Positions 35,635-44,073 of a stretch of 64,000 nt of DNA are shown in pieces. The notes beneath the pieces were generated by a model. The model saw only the letters and a list, made by a program, of their open reading frames with translations. It ran no database searches and had not been told where the DNA came from. The translations under genes were made by a program, and so were the position numbers. Source of the stretch: DATBFG01 sp036558645 (GTDB lineage Bacteria; Acidobacteriota; Terriglobia; Terriglobales; Acidobacteriaceae); contig DATBFG010000009.1 of assembly GCA_036558645.1 (NCBI GenBank), forward strand, positions 1 to 64,000. The letters are read 5' to 3'. Position 1 is the first letter of the stretch. Every line of letters begins with the position of its first letter.

Positions 35635-36360
35635 CTACTGACCGTAGTTGTTGCCAACACCCTGCGACAACACTCCTGGCCAGGTTCTTTGCGCAGTTTG
35701 ATAGTTCTCGAGGGTCCCAATATCAATCACGTAGGAACTGATTCGATAGGCGGTCATCTTTCCTACCAAGTACGGCAGGACATCAAAACCGATGTCGACG
35801 GGCTGCTTTCTCGGAATGGCATCAAGCAGTTGCTGACTTCCCAGTAAGAGACCTGAAAACGCGAGATTACTACGCGAATGTCGTGGTTTTTCAACGAAGT
35901 CGGTCACAACGTCGTCATCTCCTACCTCAAGTATCCCGCAACGTGATGGATCGGGAACAAAGTATGCTCCAATAGTCGCCGCCGTTCGTCGCGCCTCATG
36001 GAATTGCATCATCGCTGAAAGGTCCACATTGTGCAGCACATCGGCATAGAAGACCCAAAAAGAAGATTCTCCGTCGACCCAGTCACGGTTCCTGAGTAAG
36101 GTTCCAGCACTGCCCAATAGTTGTTCTTCTTCGACAACGTGGACACGCGTGCGTGGTGAGTACCTGGAAAGAAAGGCTCGTACTGCTCCGGCCTGTGCGT
36201 GAACGTTAATAAGTACTTCGTCGATTCCAAAGCGTGCACACGTCTCAAGCCAGATCTGCAATATTGGAACTCCCCTCACCGGCAGAAGGCATTTGGGGGT
36301 CGTATCGGTGAGCGGTCTCAACCGGGTGCCATAACCGGCAGCCAAGAGAAAAGCTTTCAA
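35635..36360 (-). CDS. hddC: Sugar-1-phosphate nucleotidyltransferase, HddC-like
   Basis: A 241-residue nucleotidyltransferase. It opens with AFLLAAGYGTRLRPLTDTTPKCLLPV, the signature of NTP-transferases, and has the Asp of the metal site in FWVFYADVLHNVDL and GILEVGDDDVVTDFVEKP. The length and the immediate neighbour HddA fit D-glycero-alpha-D-manno-heptose 1-phosphate guanylyltransferase, which makes GDP-heptose; mannose-1-phosphate guanylyltransferase is the main alternative. It starts 37 bases after the HddA gene and is probably cotranscribed with it. Confidence 0.8.
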   Translation of the reverse strand: MKAFLLAAGYGTRLRPLTDTTPKCLLPVRGVPILQIWLETCARFGIDEVLINVHAQAGAVRAFLSRYSPRTRVHVVEEEQLLGSAGTLLRNRDWVDGESSFWVFYADVLHNVDLSAMMQFHEARRTAATIGAYFVPDPSRCGILEVGDDDVVTDFVEKPRHSRSNLAFSGLLLGSQQLLDAIPRKQPVDIGFDVLPYLVGKMTAYRISSYVIDIGTLENYQTAQRTWPGVLSQGVGNNYGQ

Positions 36361-36397
36361 GCCAGAATCCTCACGCTCAGCCGATTAACGATCAAGC

Positions 36398-37477
36398 TCA
36401 TATCGCTTTCGCCGCCACGGGCACAAAGCTCCACCGCGAGCCGCCCTTCTCGTCATTGTCAATGAAGGGATCATTTACGACGACTTGCGCACCTTGCATG
36501 TCAAAGCCGAAGGTCATCTCACGTACGCCTTCTCTTGATAGCGCTTGCCGCACTGCGTCCTGATAAGGCTTTTCACAGTAGAGCAGGAGGAATCCGCCCC
36601 CTCCAGCGCCGGTAATCTTTCCGCCAGTCGCTCCATGTTCTCTGGCAATCGCATAGAGATGATCAATCTTCGGAGTCGAGATCTTCTGAGAGATGCGGCG
36701 TTTCGCTTCCCAGGCTTCATGCAGCAGTTCTCCGACAACTTGCAACCTAGCGCGCTGTAGAGCCTCGCGCATTCGGATGCTCAACTCCTTGATCTCGCCA
36801 AGAGCCTCCAAGGTAGAATTGGTCTGCGCGCGTGTGGAATTCTCCTGATCGCGCAAGATCGTCCACGAATGATGCGAAGAACCCGTAAAAAAAAGCATCA
36901 GATTGGATTGGAATTCCTGCAAGATTACATTGTCTAAATCGATAGGCTCGACCTTGGTGCTGCCATCCTGAAAAAAGGATATGTAATTCAGGCCACCGAA
37001 TGCTGCCGCATACTCGTCCTGTTTGCCGACATGCTTCCCAAGAATATTTCTTGCGACGTTGAATGCGCGCTCGGCAAGTTCGTACCTTGAAAGTGGAGTA
37101 TGCAGATAATTCGTGAGCGCCTGGATAATGTTCACACAAACGCTGGCGGAAGAACCCAGCCCGGTTCCAGGAGGGATTTCAGACGCTAGAAACAGGTCGA
37201 CAGACACTTCTGATGCCAACCCCTTTAGGACTGCCAGCGGGATCTCTAACTCACTATTCTGTACTGGCAGGTTCTTGATGTCCCGCCAGTTTTCAAACAC
37301 TCTCAAATCCGAAGAGATTACCTGAACCCGACCATCGCTGCGTGCCCCGAGGATAGTATAGAAGTACTTGTTGATGGCCGCGCTTAGCACGCCACCGCCA
37401 AATTGCTCGTAGTAGGATGGCAGATCAGTTCCTCCACCCGCAAAACTAATCCGCACCGGGCTGCGCGCTATGAGCAC
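36398..37477 (-). CDS. hddA: GHMP kinase, D-glycero-D-manno-heptose 7-phosphate kinase-like
   Basis: A 359-residue GHMP-family kinase. Motif 1 is ARSPVRISFAGGGTDLPSYY, the ATP loop is IPPGTGLGSSASVCV and motif 3 is GGKITGAGGGGFLLLY. This is the HddA type, which phosphorylates heptose 7-phosphate at C1 ahead of HddC; L-fucose kinases are relatives. I prefer GTG 37477, preceded by AAGGAA, over TTG 37495. The gene overlaps the end of the preceding phosphoglycosyltransferase gene by about 32 bases, so the two are translationally linked. Confidence 0.85.
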   Translation of the reverse strand: MLIARSPVRISFAGGGTDLPSYYEQFGGGVLSAAINKYFYTILGARSDGRVQVISSDLRVFENWRDIKNLPVQNSELEIPLAVLKGLASEVSVDLFLASEIPPGTGLGSSASVCVNIIQALTNYLHTPLSRYELAERAFNVARNILGKHVGKQDEYAAAFGGLNYISFFQDGSTKVEPIDLDNVILQEFQSNLMLFFTGSSHHSWTILRDQENSTRAQTNSTLEALGEIKELSIRMREALQRARLQVVGELLHEAWEAKRRISQKISTPKIDHLYAIAREHGATGGKITGAGGGGFLLLYCEKPYQDAVRQALSREGVREMTFGFDMQGAQVVVNDPFIDNDEKGGSRWSFVPVAAKAI

Positions 37478-38888
37478 TGGGCAAATTCCTTTCAACTAGG
37501 TGACCTTTGGCGGCTGATTTCGTGTTCTCCGCTTTCGGTGCCTTCAGTGTGTTTGGCTGGAAGAGCCTAGCTATTAAAGTCCATCCCGTTTGCAAAATCA
37601 ATGAAAAGTCAAAAAACGGAGAAGCATGCATCATGTATTGCAGGTCAAAGCGGGCCTTTTCCTCGGACGAGTGCTCATCGCGCAATCCGCAAACCTGGGC
37701 CAGTCCAGACATGCCGGGCCTAACATTCAGCCGTTGACGTTGCCAATCCGAATAATGCTTCACTCGTTCGATCGACTCCGGCCTCGGACCAATAAGGCTC
37801 ATATCTCCACGCAACACGTTCCAAAGCTGCGGCATTTCAGTGATGCTAAAGCGCTGCAACACGACCTCAGAAGTCTGCAGTTGTGCGCAGTTGCGATCAG
37901 AGTTGAGGCGATACATCCAGAAAGGCTTGCCAAACTGTCCGCACCGAAGCTCCCGAACAAAGGGCCTTCCTTTCTTCACGATTAATGTGATTGCAGCAAT
38001 CGCCATAAAGGGGGTGAAGACGATCATGAGGACTGATCCGAAGATCACATCCAAACCACGCTTCATGGCGCTGTTGGCGAACCTGGACCTCGCTTCGCGT
38101 AATTGCAACACCGGCAATCCTCCGATGTCGAACAACTGCGGCCGCGATAAATACAACTCGTATGGATGGGGTACAACGCTTACGCCAATACCCTGCCTTC
38201 GGATACGCGCAGCAAGTCTCACGACTTCAGGACTCACATGATTTGGAAGGGTAATGATAACTTCATCTACCTGCTGTGCCTTCAATAGATCAATAACGCC
38301 GAGGCTCTGGATTGTCTGGGCTGCTCCGGTTGTGCCTAGGAGGGGGCTATCGAATGGAGTGTCCGTCGAGCAAAGGAATCCAACCACCTGACACAGCATC
38401 TCCGGGTGACGCTCAATCTTCGCAGCCATTTCACGCGCCACCGGCCCCTGCCCGACGATCAGCACGCGACGCACGCTCTGGGCAAGATATCTAGAGCCCA
38501 AAACCGCATGGACCACGCAACGAAGTGACACAAAACCGATAAACAGTAAAATACCGAAATAACCGAGAGTAAGTCGCGACAGAAAGACCCGAATCAGGTA
38601 GGCGCCGGCCATCAGGATCGCCATCAGCAGACACAAGCTAAGGAACAGTTGTGAAAAAGTGGCCGAGAGATCCCATCCAAGTCGAAATCCATCCAACTTC
38701 ATCCACGGAAAGAGAACAACCCAAAGTACAATGGCGACCAATAAAGGCGGAACAAACGTTAAGAAAGTTCCATCCGTCGGCCCATACCAGGTGAATCCAT
38801 ACCGCATCAGATATGCGATTGGCAGCGCTATTAGCGCCCACAAGATATCGCCAGCTAGAATCCAATGCTGAAGTTTGTTTTTTTTCAC
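37446..38888 (-). CDS. Polyprenyl glycosylphosphotransferase, catalytic Asp lost
   Basis: A 480-residue protein with the architecture of WbaP/WcaJ-type enzymes: four or five N-terminal membrane segments (to about residue 125), a Rossmann-like middle domain (VLIVGQGPVAREMAAKI), a re-entrant helix (KRGLDVIFGSVLMIVFTPFMA) and the C-terminal sugar-transferase domain. This family starts glycan assembly by placing a sugar-phosphate on undecaprenyl phosphate. The otherwise invariant SLDELPQ is SITEMPQ here, so the Asp nucleophile is T350 while E351 remains; KFRSM is also changed, to RLNSD. It may therefore be inactive or act in a regulatory or structural way. A second, intact transferase is at 40.1 kb. 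Confidence 0.82.
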   Translation of the reverse strand: MKKNKLQHWILAGDILWALIALPIAYLMRYGFTWYGPTDGTFLTFVPPLLVAIVLWVVLFPWMKLDGFRLGWDLSATFSQLFLSLCLLMAILMAGAYLIRVFLSRLTLGYFGILLFIGFVSLRCVVHAVLGSRYLAQSVRRVLIVGQGPVAREMAAKIERHPEMLCQVVGFLCSTDTPFDSPLLGTTGAAQTIQSLGVIDLLKAQQVDEVIITLPNHVSPEVVRLAARIRRQGIGVSVVPHPYELYLSRPQLFDIGGLPVLQLREARSRFANSAMKRGLDVIFGSVLMIVFTPFMAIAAITLIVKKGRPFVRELRCGQFGKPFWMYRLNSDRNCAQLQTSEVVLQRFSITEMPQLWNVLRGDMSLIGPRPESIERVKHYSDWQRQRLNVRPGMSGLAQVCGLRDEHSSEEKARFDLQYMMHASPFFDFSLILQTGWTLIARLFQPNTLKAPKAENTKSAAKGHLVERNLPSAHSAQPGAD

Positions 38889-39051
38889 GGGAAAACGAGT
38901 ACGACCGTGTCCTTTATTGCTCTGACGCCAGTGAACACTAATAAGGGCCGGAAATCGCCGATGAGAGCCGAGTAGGTCGACTTCGAAGGGGGTTTAGCCT
39001 GATCGCGAGAGCTAACGTATGCGTCATTCAAAAGAATCGGAACGGAGTTTG

Positions 39052-40068
39052 CTACAAACGGCACGCCGCTACCGGTTCAACATTTGATAGCCCGTAACCA
39101 TTGGGATGCCTTTGAGTCCATTCCCACGCGCTCTGCACAATTTCCCGAATGCTCGAAACGCGGGGCTTCCAACCAAGGTCTTTCCGCAATCGGTCGTGAC
39201 TGGCCACCAGAACCGCCGGATCCCCTGAGCGCACGGGACCCACCCGCACTTTGAGTTTGCATCCAGTCACCTCTTCCACTGCGCGTAGTACTTGGCGTAC
39301 TGAATGCCCAGCACTCGAACCGATATTATAGGGTCCCTGACAACGTTGAGTGGAAAGGCCAATAAGAGCTTGAATATGGGCTTGTGCAATATCCAAAACG
39401 TGCACATAGTCCCTCACGCAAGTGCCATCGGGTGTTGGGTAGGTGTCGCCATGGATCACAAATTCCTGCGCGGGGTCAAGTGCAGACTTCAGGATCCGCG
39501 GTATTAAGTGGCTTTCGGGGTTATGGGACTCGCCTAATTGCCGGCTTGCTCCAGCGGCGTTGAAATATCTCATAGCGGCATATCGCAAGCCGTAAGCTCG
39601 ATGATACCATTCCAGAATCTTCTCAACCATGAGCTTTGACTCACCGTAAGCGTTGATAGGCGACTTTGGATGATCTTCTGTTATCGGAGTAGCAAGAGGC
39701 TCGCCGTACGTCGCGGCGGTGGAGGAAAAAACGATTTTATCGACCCGCAACTCGAGCAAAGAATTTAGCAGAGTTAGACTTTTCCGGACGTTGTTCTCAA
39801 AATAACTGCGCGGATCGGTCATCGATTTCTCAACCAAGGTCTCGCCAGCAAAATGCATGACTGCCTCGATTGCGTGCTCACGCGATATCTCACGCACAAG
39901 GTGCGCATCCCCAAAGTCACCGCGCACAAAAATAGCACCGTCCGAGACTGCCTCCCGATGTCCAGTAGAGAGATCGTCCAGCACTATTACTTCATGATTA
40001 ACTGCGAGCAATTGCTCGCAACACACACTACCCACAAATCCAGCACCACCCGTGACAAGAACATTCAT
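39052..40068 (-). CDS. galE: UDP-glucose 4-epimerase GalE
   Basis: A 338-residue extended SDR. NVLVTGGAGFVGSV binds NAD, FSSTAATYGEP gives the catalytic Ser/Thr, YGESKLMVEK the catalytic Tyr and Lys, and MRYFNAAGASRQLGE, NIGSSAGHSVRQV are characteristic of GalE. It interconverts UDP-glucose and UDP-galactose (or the N-acetyl forms) for EPS assembly. It stands between two phosphoglycosyltransferase genes and could supply the first sugar. Confidence 0.92.
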   Translation of the reverse strand: MNVLVTGGAGFVGSVCCEQLLAVNHEVIVLDDLSTGHREAVSDGAIFVRGDFGDAHLVREISREHAIEAVMHFAGETLVEKSMTDPRSYFENNVRKSLTLLNSLLELRVDKIVFSSTAATYGEPLATPITEDHPKSPINAYGESKLMVEKILEWYHRAYGLRYAAMRYFNAAGASRQLGESHNPESHLIPRILKSALDPAQEFVIHGDTYPTPDGTCVRDYVHVLDIAQAHIQALIGLSTQRCQGPYNIGSSAGHSVRQVLRAVEEVTGCKLKVRVGPVRSGDPAVLVASHDRLRKDLGWKPRVSSIREIVQSAWEWTQRHPNGYGLSNVEPVAACRL

Positions 40069-40110
40069 AAGTGCGCCACTCTCATTCGTTAAATTTCGAT
40101 CAGTGCCGGC

Positions 40111-40833
40111 TCACACGGCACCGTCCCCGAACAAAACAACCGGGATGGTTCTGAATAGGATACGCAAGTCCAGCGATAGGGAGAGATTGTCTATGTAGTG
40201 CATATCCAAGCGTACTCTCTCGGAATAGGGTAGTTTTGAACGGCCGCTGACTTGCCACAATCCCGTGATACCCGGCTTCACGGTAATGAACCTATCGGCA
40301 TGACTCCCGTACATCGCAAGTTCTGTGTCAAGAATATCCCGCGGGCCAACCCAGCTCATCTCACCTCTCAGGACATTAAGAACCTGTGCGAGTTCATCGA
40401 GGCTCGTTCGGCGGAGATACCATCCGATTCGAGTGATCCGAGGATCATTCTTGATTTTGTAAGTACTGAAGTATTCCTTTCGCAATTCCGCGTCTGACTC
40501 TAGAAGCTTCTGAAGAACCTGATCTGCGTCCGGAACCATGGTTCGAAACTTATACTTGTAGAATGGTGACCCATTTTTCCCCAGTCTTTTCACTCTAACC
40601 AAAGCAGCGCCACGAGAATCCAGTTTTATCAACGCCCAAACTAGCAGAGCAAAAGGCGCAATTAGAGGCAGGAAGGCGATTGTTAAACCTAAGTCGAACC
40701 AAGGTTTGAAAGAGACATAACGATGCTGTTGAATGGTGGAGCTGGCGATCGGTGACATCGGTGACAAATGAATATTGCCTACTTCCATAGCTGTTGGATC
40801 CTGCTCGCGATTCCTCAAACAATTACTAGGCAT
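40111..40833 (-). CDS. Phosphoglycosyltransferase (bacterial sugar transferase), catalytic core only
   Basis: A 240-residue monotopic phosphoglycosyltransferase without the N-terminal membrane domain of WbaP-type enzymes. The re-entrant membrane helix FDLGLTIAFLPLIAPFALLVWAL precedes the domain with YKYKFRTMVPDAD and the intact catalytic pair D146/E147 in RRTSLDELAQ, then KPGITGLWQVSGRS. It should load a sugar-1-phosphate onto undecaprenyl phosphate and so start repeat-unit synthesis. I place the start at ATG 40833, overlapping the upstream SDR stop; ATG 40788 behind AGGA is a real alternative. Being intact, it is the more likely initiating enzyme of the two in this locus. Confidence 0.87.
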   Translation of the reverse strand: MPSNCLRNREQDPTAMEVGNIHLSPMSPIASSTIQQHRYVSFKPWFDLGLTIAFLPLIAPFALLVWALIKLDSRGAALVRVKRLGKNGSPFYKYKFRTMVPDADQVLQKLLESDAELRKEYFSTYKIKNDPRITRIGWYLRRTSLDELAQVLNVLRGEMSWVGPRDILDTELAMYGSHADRFITVKPGITGLWQVSGRSKLPYSERVRLDMHYIDNLSLSLDLRILFRTIPVVLFGDGAV

Positions 40834-41938
40834 GAACGTCTCGTAGGACATCCATCTTAACGAGCTGCTGATGGGCATCCGTAAAATATCTCTTCAGATC
40901 GCCGATTCCCCGTACCCACTCGACAAAGTCTTCCAACACGTCGTCCAGATCGCGCTTCGGTGCCCAACCTAAACCCTTGAGTTTCTCAACGGATGATACC
41001 GAACAGCGCGCGTCGCCCAGCCGATACATGCCGGGCGTTTCCGGTTCAATGTTCTTGCCGAGTCTGTCCGCTAGCTTCCGAGCGTAGTCGAGGACGCTTG
41101 TAGCTTGGCCACTGCCCACATTGAAGACCTGTCCTGCGGCACGATCGTCGTGCGTCACAAGCCAGTTTGCTTCGACAACGTCAAGCACATGAACGTAATC
41201 CCTTTGTAACAAGCCATCCTCAAAAGCAATGGGCGGCTTGTCCTGCAGTAACCTAAGGGTAAAAATGCGGGCAATTCCTGAATATTGATTGAATAACGAC
41301 TGCCATGGACCCTGAGTAATCGAATAGCGCAGTGCAACGCACGGGATACCAAGCAGGCTCGCAAGTCTTAATGCAGTCAGCTCTTGCGCATATTTGGACG
41401 TGCCATATGGGCTCAAAGGATTCGCATATTCCTCTTGAAGGGGCAGCGGAGAAACCGGCATCTCGCACTCTGGACAGGTTACGTCCCACAGACCCCTCTC
41501 CAAGTCGTCAAGGCGGCGTGGTCTTGCCGAAACCACCTGGTGCTGAGGACAGAGGTGCTGACCTTCTCCGTAGGCCGCTTGCGAGGACGCGACAACAACT
41601 CTCGTAATCGGCAGCTTTTGTGCTGCAATCACTTCGAACAGCAGGGCCGTTCCGACCACGTTTGTGGCCATAAACTGGCCATAATCGGGAGTGTAATCCT
41701 GGTACGCAGCCTGGTGTGAGACCACATCGACGCCCTGTAAAGCCTTCTCCCAGTCGCCACGCTGTGTTACATCACCAATGACTAGCTCTGCTCCTTTGGC
41801 AAGATGAGATGGAACACCGTCAGGGTGGACCCTTGGATGAAGAGAATCCATGATTCTGACTGTCCAGCCTTCTTGTAGAAAACGATTCGCGATATGAGAA
41901 CCGATAAAACCAGCTCCCCCTGTAATCAATATACGCAT
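40826..41938 (-). CDS. NAD-dependent nucleotide-sugar epimerase/dehydratase with Cys insert
   Basis: A 370-residue extended SDR. It has the Rossmann loop ITGGAGFIGSHIAN, catalytic VASSQAAYGE and Y178-x3-K182 in SPYGTSK. Between those two motifs an insert of about 40 residues carries C130-P-x-H133 and C155-P-E-C158 and looks like a small zinc ribbon. I recall similar inserts in a group of SDRs annotated as dTDP-rhamnose 4-epimerases, but cannot confirm it here. It probably makes an activated sugar for this EPS. It overlaps the next gene's start by a few bases. Confidence 0.83.
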   Translation of the reverse strand: MRILITGGAGFIGSHIANRFLQEGWTVRIMDSLHPRVHPDGVPSHLAKGAELVIGDVTQRGDWEKALQGVDVVSHQAAYQDYTPDYGQFMATNVVGTALLFEVIAAQKLPITRVVVASSQAAYGEGQHLCPQHQVVSARPRRLDDLERGLWDVTCPECEMPVSPLPLQEEYANPLSPYGTSKYAQELTALRLASLLGIPCVALRYSITQGPWQSLFNQYSGIARIFTLRLLQDKPPIAFEDGLLQRDYVHVLDVVEANWLVTHDDRAAGQVFNVGSGQATSVLDYARKLADRLGKNIEPETPGMYRLGDARCSVSSVEKLKGLGWAPKRDLDDVLEDFVEWVRGIGDLKRYFTDAHQQLVKMDVLRDVHA

Positions 41939-42098
41939 GGCTTCTTAAGGCCTTTCATCACACGATCATTCGAAAACTAAGCTGCGGAATCTTGAATCGA
42001 TCCAGCTATAAAGAACACTTTCCCTGAATTAGTTTGTTTGCGAAGCGACAACGAGTAGCGTGATAGTTGGGACCGCGGGCAGTTATGATCGAGGCTGC

Positions 42099-42752
42099 TT
42101 AGTCGGACCCGGCGCCCCCAACTGCAACTTGAAAACTTTCAGCTGATTCAAGCCTGCATTTCACGACCGAAAAAATGGAATGGGTCACGCTTAGATGCAG
42201 ATCTTCCACAACTTGCATATTGTTAGAAGGAATAATAATACAAGGATTGCACAAGCGTTTCATTTTGCCTCCCTCAAATCCGGCTAGGCCGATGTTGATC
42301 GCACCAGCATTTCGCGCAACCTCCAACGCTCGCAGGACATTGGGAGAGTTCCCGCTGCCGCTAATCGCGAATGCGATATCGCCCGGCTCAACGAAATTCT
42401 GGATCTGCTCGGCGAATATGTTCTCATAGCACGTATCGTTCGCCCATGCAGTTAACAGCGGCACGTTATCTGTCAGAGCCAGAACTCGAAATCGCTTTCC
42501 GTTATTGCCGTTGAGAGTTCCCTTCCCCAAGTCACAAGCGAAGTGGGACGCCAAGGCAGCGCTTCCCCCGTTTCCAAACAAAAATACATTCTGCCGGCGC
42601 TCATGGGCCGTAAGGAGTTGTGCAATGGCCTGTTCAATCAGTGAGAAAGGAAGCCTGGAGACAACCTGCTCATACATCTCGAAGTACTGAATCGCGCTCT
42701 TGATTTGAAGCGGTTTGCCGTGCCGACTAATTGGTGTAAGCGACTGACTCAT
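42099..42752 (-). CDS. gmhA: Sedoheptulose 7-phosphate isomerase GmhA-like (SIS domain)
   Basis: A 217-residue SIS-domain isomerase. VFLFGNGGSAALASHFACDL and AFAISGSGNSPNVLRALEVA are the sugar-phosphate loops, ENIFAEQIQNFVEPGDIA and the closing VEDLHLSVTHSI are typical of GmhA. It turns sedoheptulose 7-phosphate into D-glycero-D-manno-heptose 7-phosphate, the substrate of HddA. I prefer ATG 42752 with GGAG upstream over GTG 42782 and ATG 42764. It follows immediately after a glycosyltransferase gene. Confidence 0.87.
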   Translation of the reverse strand: MSQSLTPISRHGKPLQIKSAIQYFEMYEQVVSRLPFSLIEQAIAQLLTAHERRQNVFLFGNGGSAALASHFACDLGKGTLNGNNGKRFRVLALTDNVPLLTAWANDTCYENIFAEQIQNFVEPGDIAFAISGSGNSPNVLRALEVARNAGAINIGLAGFEGGKMKRLCNPCIIIPSNNMQVVEDLHLSVTHSIFSVVKCRLESAESFQVAVGGAGSD

Positions 42753-42782
42753 CTCGGTCTCCATACATTGATCATTGCACAC

Positions 42783-43967
42783 CTATGAAAACACCTCGTC
42801 CAACTTACGCTGCCTCGAAACTGATCCTTGATGGCGATCCATGGCGAAAGAAATCAATTCCAACATTTCAGACTTGAAACGCGCTGGGTTAAACCGCTCT
42901 ACGCTGTCCCGAATAAGGGAAGGAGAAAAACGCGATTCTAGCGATTCGAACACTTTGATACCTTGAACAAGAGAATCCGGGTGCTGCTCTCCAAAGAAAA
43001 CTCCTGTCGCCATGTCTACATCCGCAGCCTCTGTGCTTGAAACTCCCCGGACTGTCTCCAATGCACCTCCCCGATTAAAGGCAATCACCGGGCGACCAAA
43101 AGATTGGGCTTCAACAGGAACAATACCGAAATCTTCCTCACCCGGAAACAGTAGGGCACGGCAATGAGCGTAGTTTTCCCGCACCCCGCTATCATCGAGT
43201 CGCCCCAAAAATTGTATCTGAGAGCCGGCCATACGCCGCAATTTCTTGTACTGTTCTCCATCTCCGACGATGCGGAGTGGCCTTCGCAAGCGATTACAGG
43301 CCTCAATCGCCAAGTCTATTCGTTTGTAATCAATCAAACGGCTAACAACCAAGTAATAATCTTGAGGCCGTTCGGCGATGTAACCTGTTGAAACATCCAC
43401 AGGAGGATAGATCACCGTTGCCTCGCGTCGGTAGTGCTTCTGGATTCGTGAAGCCACATTATGCGAATTAGCAACAAACTCATCAACGTGATGAGCGCTT
43501 GCTAGGTCCCACATCCGTAGGTAGTGCGCCGTGATAGTAAATATGTTACGCGAAAGAAACCCTCTATCTGTGCGATAGCGGGGATAAAAGTCCCAAAGGT
43601 AGCGCATCGGAGAGTGGCAATAGCAGACGTGACACGATCTCGTTGGGGAGAGCACGCCTTTGGCAGGCCCGGACTCAGAACTCAAGATCAGGTCGTACTC
43701 GGACAAGTCCAATTGTTCGAGTGCCAGCGGGTGTAGAGGAAGCAAATGGCGGTACCATCGCCTGCTCCCGGGTATCTTCTGTAGAAACGAAGTGGTAATC
43801 CGGTGTTTCCGGAGGGTCGATGTCATCGTTGCAGGATCCGCGATCAGGCAGAAAAGATCTGCCTCGGGAAAGATCTCGGCCAACGACTCGACCACGCGTT
43901 CTCCTCCACTATACCCAACAAACCAATAGTGAACGATCGCCACTTTAAGCGCGCCGAGTTTTGTCAT
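42783..43967 (-). CDS. Glycosyltransferase family 4 (WbaZ-like)
   Basis: A 394-residue GT-B enzyme. The N-terminal half carries VAIVHYWFVGYSGGERVVESLA and YCHSPMRYLWDFYPRYRTD, the C-terminal half YYLVVSRLIDYKRIDLAIEACN, IVGDGEQYKKLR and LLFPGEEDFGIVPVEAQSFGRPVIAF. The EEDFGIVPVE stretch is the GT4 nucleotide-sugar donor motif. It resembles mannosyltransferases such as WbaZ. It acts on the cytoplasmic face, adding a sugar to the lipid-linked unit. Its stop is directly next to the GmhA frame. Confidence 0.87.
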   Translation of the reverse strand: MTKLGALKVAIVHYWFVGYSGGERVVESLAEIFPEADLFCLIADPATMTSTLRKHRITTSFLQKIPGSRRWYRHLLPLHPLALEQLDLSEYDLILSSESGPAKGVLSPTRSCHVCYCHSPMRYLWDFYPRYRTDRGFLSRNIFTITAHYLRMWDLASAHHVDEFVANSHNVASRIQKHYRREATVIYPPVDVSTGYIAERPQDYYLVVSRLIDYKRIDLAIEACNRLRRPLRIVGDGEQYKKLRRMAGSQIQFLGRLDDSGVRENYAHCRALLFPGEEDFGIVPVEAQSFGRPVIAFNRGGALETVRGVSSTEAADVDMATGVFFGEQHPDSLVQGIKVFESLESRFSPSLIRDSVERFNPARFKSEMLELISFAMDRHQGSVSRQRKLDEVFS

Positions 43968-44073
43968 AAGTTTAATAGCGATCGTCCTGCTTACAACTCA
44001 GGTGTAGATTAGAATTACCGATACCACTCCGCCGACGCCAACTCCGATTCTCCTTTTAACTCTATAACCAAAT

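Noticed and set aside
35441..35847. Overlapping small frames in the 35.2-35.8 kb gap
   Set aside because: They are Gly- and Ser-rich, without domain or ribosome binding site, and partly antisense to the HddC-like gene. A degraded gene is possible but not demonstrable.
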